Assembly: GCA_027563935.2 (NCBI GenBank) | Contig: CM050454.1 | Location: 23,309,501-23,373,500 of the forward strand | Reading direction: 5' to 3' | Origin: Costus lasius | Lineage: Eukaryota; Streptophyta; Magnoliopsida; Zingiberales; Costaceae | Length of the DNA stretch: 64,000 bases | Part shown: piece by piece, positions 12,198-22,436 of the stretch | Layout of the letters: each line of letters starts with the position of its first letter | Numbering within the stretch: position 1 is the stretch's first letter | Notes under the pieces: generated by a model | Told to the model about the DNA's origin: nothing | Databases searched by the model: none | Seen by the model: only the letters and a program-made list of their open reading frames with translations | Position numbers and translations under genes: made by a program

Positions 12198-14767
12198 ACA
12201 TAGTAGTGTAGTCCTTAGGTTTCATGCTGATTAGTTCAGTCTAACCTTGCTAAGTTATCACCCAAGTTTCTCAAACAAAGATTCATGGTCATAGATAAAT
12301 AAACATGAATATTATTAGCATTTATTAGGGCTATTAGGGCATCCATAACATCAACATAAGATTAAAATTCATCTTCTTACAATCTAATTCACAAAACATC
12401 ACATGTAGCCCACGGTTTCAAGCATATTATATACTTAAAATTTAAAGCCCTAGTTAACAAGAATTCCATGCTAAAAATCATTGATTTAAAGCTTCCTAAA
12501 TTCCATATAAGAATACCTTAAATTTCGGTTTTTCATGATATATACACCCATGCAAAATTTCGGTTTTTCATGATATATTCACCTTTGCAAAATTCGGTTT
12601 TCAACATGGTGAGGTCTTGAGTTTTGGTTTTTAACATGGTAAAGTTTTCAAACAATTACATGTATCATCTAACACAACCAAATAGATAGGATCGAATAGA
12701 CACTCCACTCACCTCTTAACCGTGAACACTAAGGTGAAATCTTCCCCCACAAAACTCGTCTAAAGCCTTTAAGCCGCCCAAAGAATCTCCAAGAACTCGC
12801 CAAGAAAGTTTCTTCACCTCAAGGAAATTCGCCAAGGGGAAGAAGATGGAGAATTCGCCTCAATAACTCCAAGAACACCAAGATCGCCTTCTTCCTCCAA
12901 GGTGGCGTCAAGCTCTAGGGTTGCATGAACGATCAGCCGCCAAAAGTCCTCTTCACGCCATATTTGAATTAACGGATTGGATCTTCAAGTCGCCAAGCAT
13001 CCTAACCGCCAAGTAGAGGATCCAAGTCCATGTCGCCAAGTGATGATCCAATTAGGTGAGAAGACTTAATCCACTAACTAATTAATTCGAATCCATCTAA
13101 TTTAAGTGTAAACCCAATAACCCATAGTTAACTAATTAATTTAACCATTAACTAACCATTTAACCATTCACTTAAACGAAAATCCAATAAGCATTTAATT
13201 AACATCCAATAAGGTCTATTTAATTAATTACAAATTAACAATCAATAAACCAGTTAATTAATATCCAATAAGCTAGTTAATTAACATCCAATACTGCTTA
13301 ACGTAAAATCCACAGTCAATGATTTTATTTAAATCAAAATAATACTTACTAGGACTTAAGATCCTTGGATCTTACACTCATGGGTACATTGGATGTACTG
13401 GACAGACCCTACTAGGATATTCAATTGCTTGTCACAATGTGAATAATCCTTGTTTGCAACAAGTGGCACATGTCCTCTGACTTGAGATCACTTGTGTTTC
13501 TAAATGATGATTGTCATTGTTTTGAGGTAGTTCAATATCATTTGAAACATAATGGTTATAGACTATCTTGGATGGTGAGCTTGAGTCAGGTTAGGGCACT
13601 AGTGATAGACAAAGGATTGCCGTCTCCTTAATTGGAGTGTGATGTTCTAAAGGGGCCCCCCTGGATGAGATGATTGAGAAAGTGTATGGCCATACCCAGG
13701 TGACTATGTTCATCTGTTCTAATCATGCTCATCATATTGGAGCTACAGGCTTGACACGCTTGTCCAATAAGAACATCCAGTGGCAAAGGAATCATGTATG
13801 CCTAGTGAGTTGATTCACACTTGTGCTGTTGTTTGGGTGTAGTCTTGGAAGACTCTTTCCTTTATATCGGGAGACAGTGATGTGTTGCTAGATACCCCTC
13901 ATTGATCGTGATAACGTGAGTTATCGTTACCGACATTTAAAGGAAACCCTTAGGGTCGCACAATTTGATGATATGGCTTACTTAAGTCAGATCGTGTGGA
14001 CTGAATTGTTTGGGTTCAGTTTAAAGGGATTTAGTCTCTGATTGTAAGTGAGATCTGGTCTGATCATGTTTGATTGATTAGGGCTTGAGATCGGTAAGCT
14101 TCGATCGAGAGAATGGATGCTAGATCGGTGAGATCAGGAGCATCAAGAGATGAACAGTTGGATCTGGAGCCTTAGGGTTTAATTGTGATCTAGACCAAAT
14201 CGCTTGGGTTAATTGGTCTTGGACCAAACTAAAATTGAACCAGCTCATCAAGTGAGCGCATGGTTCAAGTGGAGAGGAGTATGCGCTTGGGGTAATCCCA
14301 TGGTCGCATGAAGAGAGTGGTTTACTATTTTTGGAAACCATGTTTCCAAATCGTGACCACGCCTCACGATAGCTTCTCTTCATGCCTATTGTCGCTCCTT
14401 CATCGCGTGGCTCTCTCATTTCGAGTGTTTTTGGGGTTGACGACAAGAAGCAAATCGCCAAGCAAAGAAAAGGTTCTCTCTTCCCTTCCATACGACAAGG
14501 ACTCCTTAGAACCTTGCTAGCACAAGGAGCACTAAGGGAGTAGGCGATCACATCTTGTGTGCGTCTTCTCTGGAGGAGAGCGACTTCACTCTCTGCTTCC
14601 AAGTCGCCATCCATACAATGGCATCGGTATGATTTCTTCTCTGATCTTTGAAATCGATTTATGTTGATCATATTACATGCATAGATCCTAGAAACCCCTT
14701 CCGCTGCATCAAAACCTTCATATGCGCCTATTAGGGTTTCGCCCTCCCCTTGTTTAGGGGAGTTACA

Positions 14768-15190
14768 GGGAGTTACTAATTCGGTTCTTACCATAAGTGG
14801 TGGCCGAATTTTCCTTTTTGTGCATCCACGGTTTTTCGAAAGCCCTCTCGCCTCCTCCTCTCTTCGCTCTCATGTGGATCATCTTCACGCAAGGAAGAGA
14901 AGCTCGACCGGCCAAGGGGACACACATCATCCTTTCCTAGAGACGATCAAGACTCCTTGGTGTCTTTGCTAGCACAGGGAACACAAGGAAGAAAGTCTTT
15001 CTCATCTTGTGTGTGACATCTTTGGAGAAGAGGCACTCGCCCCTTTCATCTTCCAAGTCGCCTCTCACATCATGGCACAGGTAATACTCTAACTTGTCTT
15101 ATACAAGTTAAACAAGGTTGATCATGTACTCATGTCATGCGATCCTAGTATTTTCGCTGCGACAAGTTTTTTGAATAATGCTTGTGAACT
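14768..15190 (+). repeat. Diverged R1-like LTR fragment (3' half)
   Basis: This resembles the last third of R1 LTRs in the same orientation. Shared pieces are a GATCAAGACTCCTTGG-like stretch, TTGCTAGCACAGGG, CATCTTGTGTGTG, a CTTCCAAGTCGCC piece, an ATGGCA...GTA piece and a GATCCTAG...CGCTGC piece near the end. Alignment by eye is broken by many substitutions. R1-a appears inserted in this older relative. The right boundary is uncertain. Confidence 0.6.
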
Positions 15191-16340
15191 AGGTTTCCTT
15201 ACAAAGTCTTCAAGCTCCCACTGAACTTGATTACTCTATGGTGAAGATACTTTGTCCTTGTTAGGAGTTACCCATAACACAAGCACACATAAATCGATTC
15301 AACTCTTATTCCCACATTTTTAGAACCCTAGGTTATCCACAACATGTGTACATGGTTCAGATTCCATCTTTGAATATCTGTGTAAGGTGGTTGTCCTTGG
15401 ACTGAATCCAAGTCACAATTTCCTCCCACTAGCTTTTTTAAAGAAAGATTTTTCTAAACAAACAGCACTATGAGCAATAATCACTTGTTCTCATATGGGT
15501 TATGGAAATTGTATTCCACTTACATCTATGATTTCTATATGGAATAAAGTTCAGTGTGGAAGAAGCTTTTAGTATCACCTCATAAGAGATACATATGACT
15601 TTCAATTCTCCCACTAGAATCACCTACCAAGGTATTCTTTAGGAGGTATGAGCTATGAGCAAACCTCATACTCATTATGATAGTCATCTGTGGCTCAAGT
15701 ATTCTTCACCCATCCTGGACTGAAGATTACTTATGAATTTCAATAAGCCGGTACTATATATATTTTTAGTAAATTATGAATTCCTCCCTTTTGACCTTTT
15801 AGTCCACTTCTCCTTACTTGGTGAAGGACATTTATTTTCCATCAATAAACAAGTATCTGTCTATCTTTGATATCTCAAAAGAGGTTAAGACAATCCCCTA
15901 AAAGGAGTTTGACTCCAAGAGTTCATTTTCCTGAAGTCATTGGATGCATCTCTTGTTTATGATAAAAATTAACTAGGTTAAAAGATTGGTATTCAATGTG
16001 AACCACTTATTAAACTCACTTTAGTTATTTTGTTACCTTATTATTTTTTGCATAATGTAATGATAAGAGATTTGCAAATGAAAAGAATAATAAATTCCTT
16101 TTATTCCAAAATTTTCTATTCCCAAGGAATAGATATAATGTGAACTACATTTAATGCAAAGAATAAATCAATCCTATCTATGACAAATAAAAGAGTGGCC
16201 TGGCAGCATCAGTGCTCCAGCAAAGTCTTCTTATTGTCATTCATGTCCTATTTCTATTGAGCACCTACATATTTTTGCAAATATCAGTCTTAAGACGAAG
16301 GGTCACTTCTGTTCATCTCTGTGAAGCCGCATGCATTCTT
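15191..16340. other. Unassigned non-coding DNA
   Basis: There is no frame of 60 codons, tandem repeat or terminal repeat that I can support. It is AT-rich with scattered CTCCCACTAG-like pieces, and is probably decayed retroelement interior next to the old R1-like LTR. That origin is a guess. Confidence 0.45.
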
Positions 16341-16806
16341 TGTTGGTGTATATGCCCTAGGACCTAGTTTTGGTCCATTATTGTACTACTTGACTTTGAT
16401 ATTTATATATATCATTCTGGCATTGTCATTATCAATGTTTGTCTACATCTATGTACTTACATGACAATGTCCCTAGAGACAGATTAGATCTGTGCTCAAA
16501 TGATCATCCCTAGTCGATGTACCAGAGTGGATATGAGACAACTCTAGTACTTGTGAGACTGGTATATGGGCTGGTTAGGCACGAGGTGCTAATACAGACA
16601 TATGGGTATATCAGTGGTGGATATACTAGACCGACCCGCTGTGAGGCAATGACTTGGTGTCACGAGTTATCCTCACAAGTGATAGGAGATGCATTGATCC
16701 CTTGGCTTGAGGTCATTGGCCATTCTATATGGTTAGGGACATGCTTTGATACAACCTAACACCTCGCCGTGGTTGGGGGGTAATAACGGTTGTCATTGAG
16801 CATGTC
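16341..16806 (+). repeat. R2-a 5' LTR, first 466 bp only
   Basis: Starts TGTTGGTGTATATGCCC, like the R2-d LTR at 45367, and follows it to GAGCATGTC, where the match stops. The remaining roughly 1.3 kb of LTR is missing. The next seven bases (16807-16813) match neither R2 nor R1 in place and look like filler at a deletion joint. Confidence 0.9.
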
Positions 16807-16807
16807 C

Positions 16808-17605
16808 CTAACAGATGCTTCCCCTCTTATCTCCTTGGAGCGCTTTACAGTCCTTTTTCCAGTGACCCAGCTGGCCACAGTGGAAACATCTGTATTCCTT
16901 GGACCGCTTGACCTTTTGCTTCAGAGCCTTGCTGTAATTCTTGACAGGGGCCTTGCCCTTCTTCCCCTTCTTCTTGTTCCTTGAAGGAACCATTAAGACA
17001 GAGGTTGAAGGCTTTCCCTTCAGAGTCTCCTCAGTAGTCAAGAGCATATTCAGCAGCTCTGCCGGCGTACAATCGATTTTGTTCATATTAAAGTTAATAA
17101 TGAACGCATCGAAAGAGGGCGGGAGAGACTGCAGAATAATGTCTACAGCAAGCTCCTGGTTGATGGTATGCCCCAGTTTCTCCAGAGCCTCTTTATGCCC
17201 AATCATCTTGAGCACGTGAGCTCCCACTGGGCTCCCTTCAGCCAGTTTGCTCTGAAAGAAAAGCTTTGTCAGATTATAGCGTTCTGTCCTCGCCTGTGCA
17301 GCATACAGCATCTTGAGGTTCGCTATAATCTCTATAGCCGACATATCCTCATGCTGACGCTGCAGCGGTGGCGTCATAGACGCTAACATCAGGCAAGCGA
17401 CATCAATGCTATCATTGACGTGCTTTTCATAGGCTTCACGAACCGCCCTTGCGGCATTCGCAGCGGGTTGAGGCGGCACAGCCGTCTCGAGGACATACAG
17501 TTTCCTCTCTGCCTTAAGAACGATCTTAAGGTGTCCGAACCAGTCTGAGAAGTTTGGCCCAGCAAACTTCTCCCTTTCCAGTAGGGATCGCACATTGAAG
17601 CTCAT
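16808..17605 (-). pseudogene. R1-c gag, truncated after the zinc knuckle
   Basis: Starts MSFNVRSLLERE at 17605 and matches R1 gag through the basic linker (KKKGKKGKAP) and the CCHC knuckle (C-F-H-C...H...C near residues 240-253). It reaches residue 264, then reads one foreign codon and a stop from the joint. Gag is the capsid protein that forms virus-like particles. The reading frame has no internal stop over 264 codons. A gag-only product could in principle still form, but without a 3' LTR this piece cannot transpose by itself. Confidence 0.9.
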
Positions 17606-19407
17606 GGTGTTCGTTGCTGCAGGAATCTACAACAATGCAAGAACAGCAAGGTCAGTATCAATGTAAAGAATCAATTCAGGACTTAAGAATGATTCTTTTT
17701 CTCACTATTTTATCTGGCTGAAAAATCCAGCAAAACAGCCCGAAAGAGTAGAACTCTTTTAGTGAGATGGGATCCAGATTTCATACTTGGTCTCCGCGTC
17801 CCGCTCAGGCGAGATAAGATGCACAGAGAGTACAAGCACTAATTTCTGGTAGGTTGTCCCAGCCAATCGCCAACCCGTGCGATTCCCCTTCATCTGGGCA
17901 ATCCAGCAGACTGTGCCAACTGAGTTGGTACAACACAATCTCTGACCCCACAGATGGCTGCCTCCATGCGCTACCATATGCGCCACATATGTAGCCTACA
18001 TGGTCAAGCTGACCCGACCTACTCCCTAGACCACCACGTGTTATGCTGAGCAACGAGAAGCGATAAATCCCTTCTCTGTAACACGCAGGTGTAATCCCGC
18101 ACCGTCTAAAGATAGATGGACGTGCCCACTGAGTGGGTACAACACGGCTCCAACGATAATCAGAACAGTGAGGTTTCGCGTCAGAAGGCATACGAGCTTG
18201 ATATTTTAGCGTTGGATTTTAACGGTCTTTTATCTTCTTCACTATCATGCAATTCTTATGGTGATAGCAGAAGATAAATAAAACATGCTGTTCTACTTAT
18301 TTAAACAATAAAAGAAAGCATGGATCTTATGTGGTAAAAGCCCATAGCCTAAGTAAGACCTTAATTAACTTAAGTCTTCACTTGCTTTTCTTCATGGGTC
18401 TTTTGCTGCTCATCTGGCCCAAATCAGGGCCCAAGCGCCAACTGCAGCTCAGGTGCGCCCACCAGGTAAATGCGCCTGTCCTAGGGTCGAACCCTAGACC
18501 TCCCACCTGGTCAAGCCAGTGCTGCATGCGCCTCTGCCATGTGTGCTTTTGTGCTCTTGTCTAATTAAATTACAATTTAACTATCTAGACAAGATTGACA
18601 CGCAGGTCAATTTCACATTATAAATTAATTAAACTGTGACTCGTAGATCACAATAAATAATTTACAATTTTAATTTCCAGGCACGCAGGCCCCAGCACAG
18701 CACACATTTAACATGGGCAGCCCACATAAGAATAAATAAACAAACATATGGCATCCAATCAGCATGTGATCCAATAAGAAAATAAATTTTTGAAAAACCC
18801 CATTGGCCTCAATTTTAATTTTCTTATATGCCCTACAACCTTACAACGGTCCATCAATAGGGATCCACTCATCCAATCTAGTCAGATCCAGTGCCCTTGC
18901 ATGCACCAAGTCTTAACTGACTTGTGTCGACCCAGTGGTCAACTATGCATGCGTTTAGGGCTGAACGACCACTATGAGGTCTGGCAAACGGGTGTGAGCC
19001 CGGGCCTAACTCATGTGCGTTCAACATTCGTCTCAACCAGACATCGCTACACGCCTGTGATGCAGTCGACCTATAGCCACCACTTGCTTGCGCAATGGTG
19101 CTATCTGGTCGACCCATCTAGGCTGTCAGATGGTCTGATCAGACTAGTTGGATCTAATCTCTAGGATGACTTAAACCCTACTAACCCGTCTAAGGGTTTA
19201 TAGTAGGCGCTTAGTCTAATGATAGGCGCGCAAGTGATATACGTTTGGATAAAACATCAACAACAAAGATGCGCTAACATCATACATGCGCAAACATGAA
19301 AAACATATGTAATCATTTTCGCATGTAACCAAAAGATCTAAGCATTTTGCACAAACATGGATCACAAAAATATCATCAAGCAATCATATGCATATAGAGA
19401 AACCTAT
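17606..19407 (-). other. R1-c untranslated leader
   Basis: About 1.8 kb, collinear with other R1 leaders. It contains the 128-codon open frame at 17805-18191 with an ATG; see the finding on leader frames. No domain recognised. Confidence 0.78.
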
Positions 19408-19419
19408 CCTCTGATACCA
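19408..19419 (-). promoter_or_regulatory. Primer-binding site of R1-c
   Basis: TGGTATCAGAGG on the minus strand, three bases inside the LTR end, complementary to initiator tRNA-Met. Confidence 0.85.
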
Positions 19420-19422
19420 ATT

Positions 19423-21114
19423 TGTAGGACCCCTTTCAAGAGGGGGGCGAAACCCTATTGGTGGCGCATGTATAAATTTCGCATGGAAGCTAGGGTTTCA
19501 AGAGATCTTAATATCGCATATGATCAACTTTCACACATTAGAAATAACATGAGAAGGATCCATACCATCGCCATCTCTTGGATGGTGTCTTGGAAGGAGA
19601 GAGCAAGAGAGATCTCCTCCAAAGGTGACGCACACAATTGATGTCGCCTATTTTTCCTTGGTGCTCCTTGTGCTAGCAAGGCTCCAAGAAGTGCTTGTCG
19701 AATGGAAGGGAAGGAGACCTTCTTTGCTTGGCAATTTCTTGCTCCTTCTTTCGTCCACCTTCACTACCCAAGATGAATGCTTGAGGCGACGAGAGAGCAA
19801 GATGCGAGCAAGAGTGTAACGCAACTCATGAACGTGGAGGCGTTTTTCTATCTTGGAAACGCATCTTCCAAAAATAGCAAAAACATAAGTTCATGCGTTC
19901 ATGCGATCATGAACAAACCGCATTTACCTCTTCTCTTTGAACCATGCGCTCAACCCATGAGCCGGTTCAATTTCATTTGGCTCAATGACCAAATAAACCA
20001 AGCGACTTAGCCTAGATCACAATTGAACCCTAAGGTTCTTGATCTGACCGTTGATCTCTTGATGCTTCTGATCTCACCGATCTAGCATCTATTCTCTCAA
20101 TTGAAGCTTACCGATCTGAAGCCCTAATCAATCAAACATGATCAGACTAGATCTCACTTACAATCAGAGATTAAATCCCTTTAAACTGAACCCAAACAAT
20201 TCAGTCCACACGATCTGACTTAAGTAAGCCATATCATCAAATTGTGTGACCCTGAGGGTTTCCTTCAATGTCGGTAACGATAACTTACGTCATCACGATC
20301 AGTGAGAGGTATCTAGCAACACATCACTGTCTCCCGATAGAAAGGAAAGTGTCTTCCAAGACTACACCCAAACCACAGCACAAGTGTGAATCTAACTCAC
20401 AAGGCATGCATCTTTCCTTTGCCACTGGATGTTCTTATTGGACAAGCGTGTCAAGCCTGTAACTCCATTATGATGAGCATGATTAGATCAGATGAACATA
20501 GTCACCTGGGTATGGCCATACACTCTCTCAATCATCTCATCCAGGGGGCCCCTTTAGAACATCACACTCCTTAAACAAGGAGACGGCAATCCTTTATCTA
20601 TCACTAGTGCCCTAACCTGACTCAAGCTCATTATCCAAGATAGTCTATAATCATTATGTTTCAAATGATATTGAACTACCTGAAAACAATGACAATCATC
20701 ATTTAGAAAACACAAGTGATCTCAAGTCAGAGGAAATGTGCCACTTGTTACATTCAAGGATTATTCACATTGTGACAAGCAATTGAATATCCTAGTAGGG
20801 TCTGTCCAGTACATCCAATGCACCCATGAGTCTACACCTTATTCCATGCTCGAAGCATCCTATAAGATTAGAACACATATTAGCCTTAACCATATCAAGG
20901 CTGTCTCATGTTCACCAAGATATATCGACTAAGGACTTTACTGCATGTCAGCCTAGCTGAACAGCATTGAGACATTATTCAGAAGTACACTTATTGCAGC
21001 AGATAACGTAACAAACTGAATAACAACCATGCCTTTATAAACATAAGAGTTTATTACATGATACTGATACATTCCCAAGGCCTCAAACATTAGCCTTAAG
21101 GGCATACCCCAACA
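19423..21114 (-). repeat. R1-c 5' LTR
   Basis: 1692 bp. On plus it runs TGTAGGACCCC...CATACCCCAACA. Same block order as other R1 LTRs, with many substitutions, so it belongs to another R1 subfamily. Confidence 0.92.
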
Positions 21115-21595
21115 AGGATAGCCCTCAAGCTCGAGAAGAAGCTGTATGTCCTAGAGCAGGCTCTTCCTGCGCCTCCTCCGCTTAATGCCCGAGCGGCAGA
21201 TAGGGATGCTTTTAGAAAGCATCAGGATGATTCTATGGAGGTAGCATGTCTCATGCTGGCCACTATGGCACCTGAACTTCAGGTGCAATATGAGGAGCAG
21301 AACGCTTTTCAAATGATTACTCATTTGAAACAGATGTTCGAGGCTCAGGCTAGAACGGAGAGATATGACACCGCCAAAGCACTCTTTCGGTGTAAGTTAT
21401 CTGAAGGTACCCTAGTGAGACCCCATGTTCTCAAGATGATTGGGAACATGGACCATGTCAAGAGGCTGGGACACACCATAGATAATGAGCTGGTTGTAGA
21501 CCTTATTCTGTAGTCCCTACCCCCTAGCTTCAGTCCGTTTATCATAAATTTTAACATGAACCGGATTGAATGCACAAGGGAGGAACTGATGAATA
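21115..21595 (+). pseudogene. R2-a gag fragment with an internal TAG
   Basis: The plus frame starts in mid-gag (I-A-L-K-L-E-K-K-L-Y-V-L-E) and matches the R2-b gag closely through E-E-L-M-N-M. The N-terminal start, LTR remainder and leader are missing. TAG at 21511-21513 interrupts the frame where R1 copies have CAG (L-Q-S-L-P-P-S-F). It ends where the R2-b LTR begins at 21596; the target bases there, TGTTG, coincide with the LTR start, so the exact joint is ambiguous by five bases. Confidence 0.88.
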
Positions 21596-22436
21596 TGTTG
21601 GGAAACCCCGGGGACATTTTACAATTTTCAGAGTTATAGACATACATTTTTCGCAGCGGAAGAATGTCCCCGAAACAGGCCGGTCCCAAAAACCCAGTGA
21701 AGATCGCAAGCAAGGGAGTCAATACGATGAGTTAGGAAATACCTTAAGAGCAATGTAGAGCGATGCCAATGCAGGCGCCCAAGTGTGCGCCCTCTGCAGT
21801 CTCACACACACGGATCTCTTGAGTTTTCTTCTTCCACGCCCGGTGCTAGCCTCGGGAAGAAGATCCAAGCCTTAGTTCTCTTCTTGAATGCTTGCGCCAC
21901 CTCCAAGGTAAAAGTGCCAATTGATGAAGAAGAGAGGAGAAGGGAGAATGCCGCCAAGCCTTTACTTCTCTTGCGCCTAAGGGAGGAAGAAGGGAAGAAG
22001 CTTGCGGCTAGGGTTTGATGGAAGAAGATGGTTGTGCCAATGCCCCTTATTCTTGCCCTCTTGATGTGTTCACGCCTTCAAGGATTGATCATCTTTTAGA
22101 GGGGGCGACTAGGGTCACATTTATAGGGTAAGAGGCGGTTAGGGTAAGGGCTAGGATCATGACAAGTGGGCGGCTAGGATGAGAAGCTTTGAGACAAGGA
22201 AAGTCTCCAAGACATTTCCATAATTCTCATTCAACCATTCCTTTTTGTGCCCCACGCCTTTCCTTGTGCGCCAAGGCCTTGCCTTGCGCCCCAAGCAATG
22301 CCATAGAGGCATGCATTCCATCCAAGGAAGAGAGGGGAGGCGCCCTTTACTTCCATAATGAAGCAAAGGCGCCAACATGACCCCATTATGCCCCTAGGCG
22401 CTTAATGGTTCATGTTTCTCCCCATTATACCCTTTT

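Larger units (their letters stand above)
10718..13376. mobile_element. Probable solo LTR of an unrelated LTR retrotransposon
   Basis: A 2659-bp block starts TGTCACATCCCG and ends GGATCTTACA. It is flanked by the perfect 5-bp duplication CTCAT and sits inside the R1-a LTR. It has TG...CA ends, no frame of 60 codons, and no visible PBS, PPT or internal domain. Those are the marks of a solo LTR left by LTR-LTR recombination. The length and TGTCACATCC start recall long LTRs of plant Ty3/gypsy chromoviruses (Tekay/Del type), but I cannot assign it. Alternatives are a non-autonomous LTR derivative with no coding region. It contains several short tandem repeats, listed separately. Confidence 0.82.
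1..14767 (+). mobile_element. R1-a: 3' part of a Ty1/copia element, host of two nested insertions
   Basis: The plus-strand copy enters from the left window edge inside reverse transcriptase. Its own sequence is 1-1300, 10383-10717 and 13382-14767. It is split by R1-b at 1301-10377 (TSD TAATA at 1296-1300 and 10378-10382) and by a probable solo LTR at 10718-13376 (TSD CTCAT at 10713-10717 and 13377-13381). Removing both insertions restores the polyprotein end, polypurine tract and one LTR in the order seen in the complete copy at 22437-31629. The bases after the LTR, GGGAG at 14768-14772, would be its right target-site copy; the left one lies outside the window. The gag-pol is broken (see next entry), so the copy is non-autonomous. 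Confidence 0.93.
10429..14767 (+). repeat. R1-a 3' LTR, interrupted by a probable solo LTR
   Basis: Starts TGTTGGGGTATGCCC after the polypurine tract and ends GGGAGTTACA. LTR sequence occupies 10429-10717 and 13382-14767. Without the insertion and one CTCAT copy it is about 1675 bp, against 1698-1733 bp in the other R1 LTRs. It differs from the others at many positions and by short indels, so it is an older or different subfamily member. Confidence 0.9.
16814..21114 (-). mobile_element. R1-c: 5' end of an R1 element (LTR, PBS, leader, gag)
   Basis: A minus-oriented piece: gag 17605 down to 16814, leader 17606-19407, PBS 19408-19419, LTR 19423-21114. Everything after the gag zinc knuckle (protease, integrase, RT, RNase H, 3' LTR) is gone, cut at the joint with the R2-a LTR. 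On the right the LTR end CCCCAACA meets R2-a gag, so R1-c probably inserted into R2-a before the deletion. Its LTR is more diverged than those of R1-b and R1-e. Confidence 0.9.

Noticed and set aside
14120..14794. 224-codon minus-strand frame spanning the end of the R1-a LTR
   Set aside because: It is antisense to LTR sequence and crosses the LTR boundary into flanking DNA. Other R1 LTRs do not keep it.
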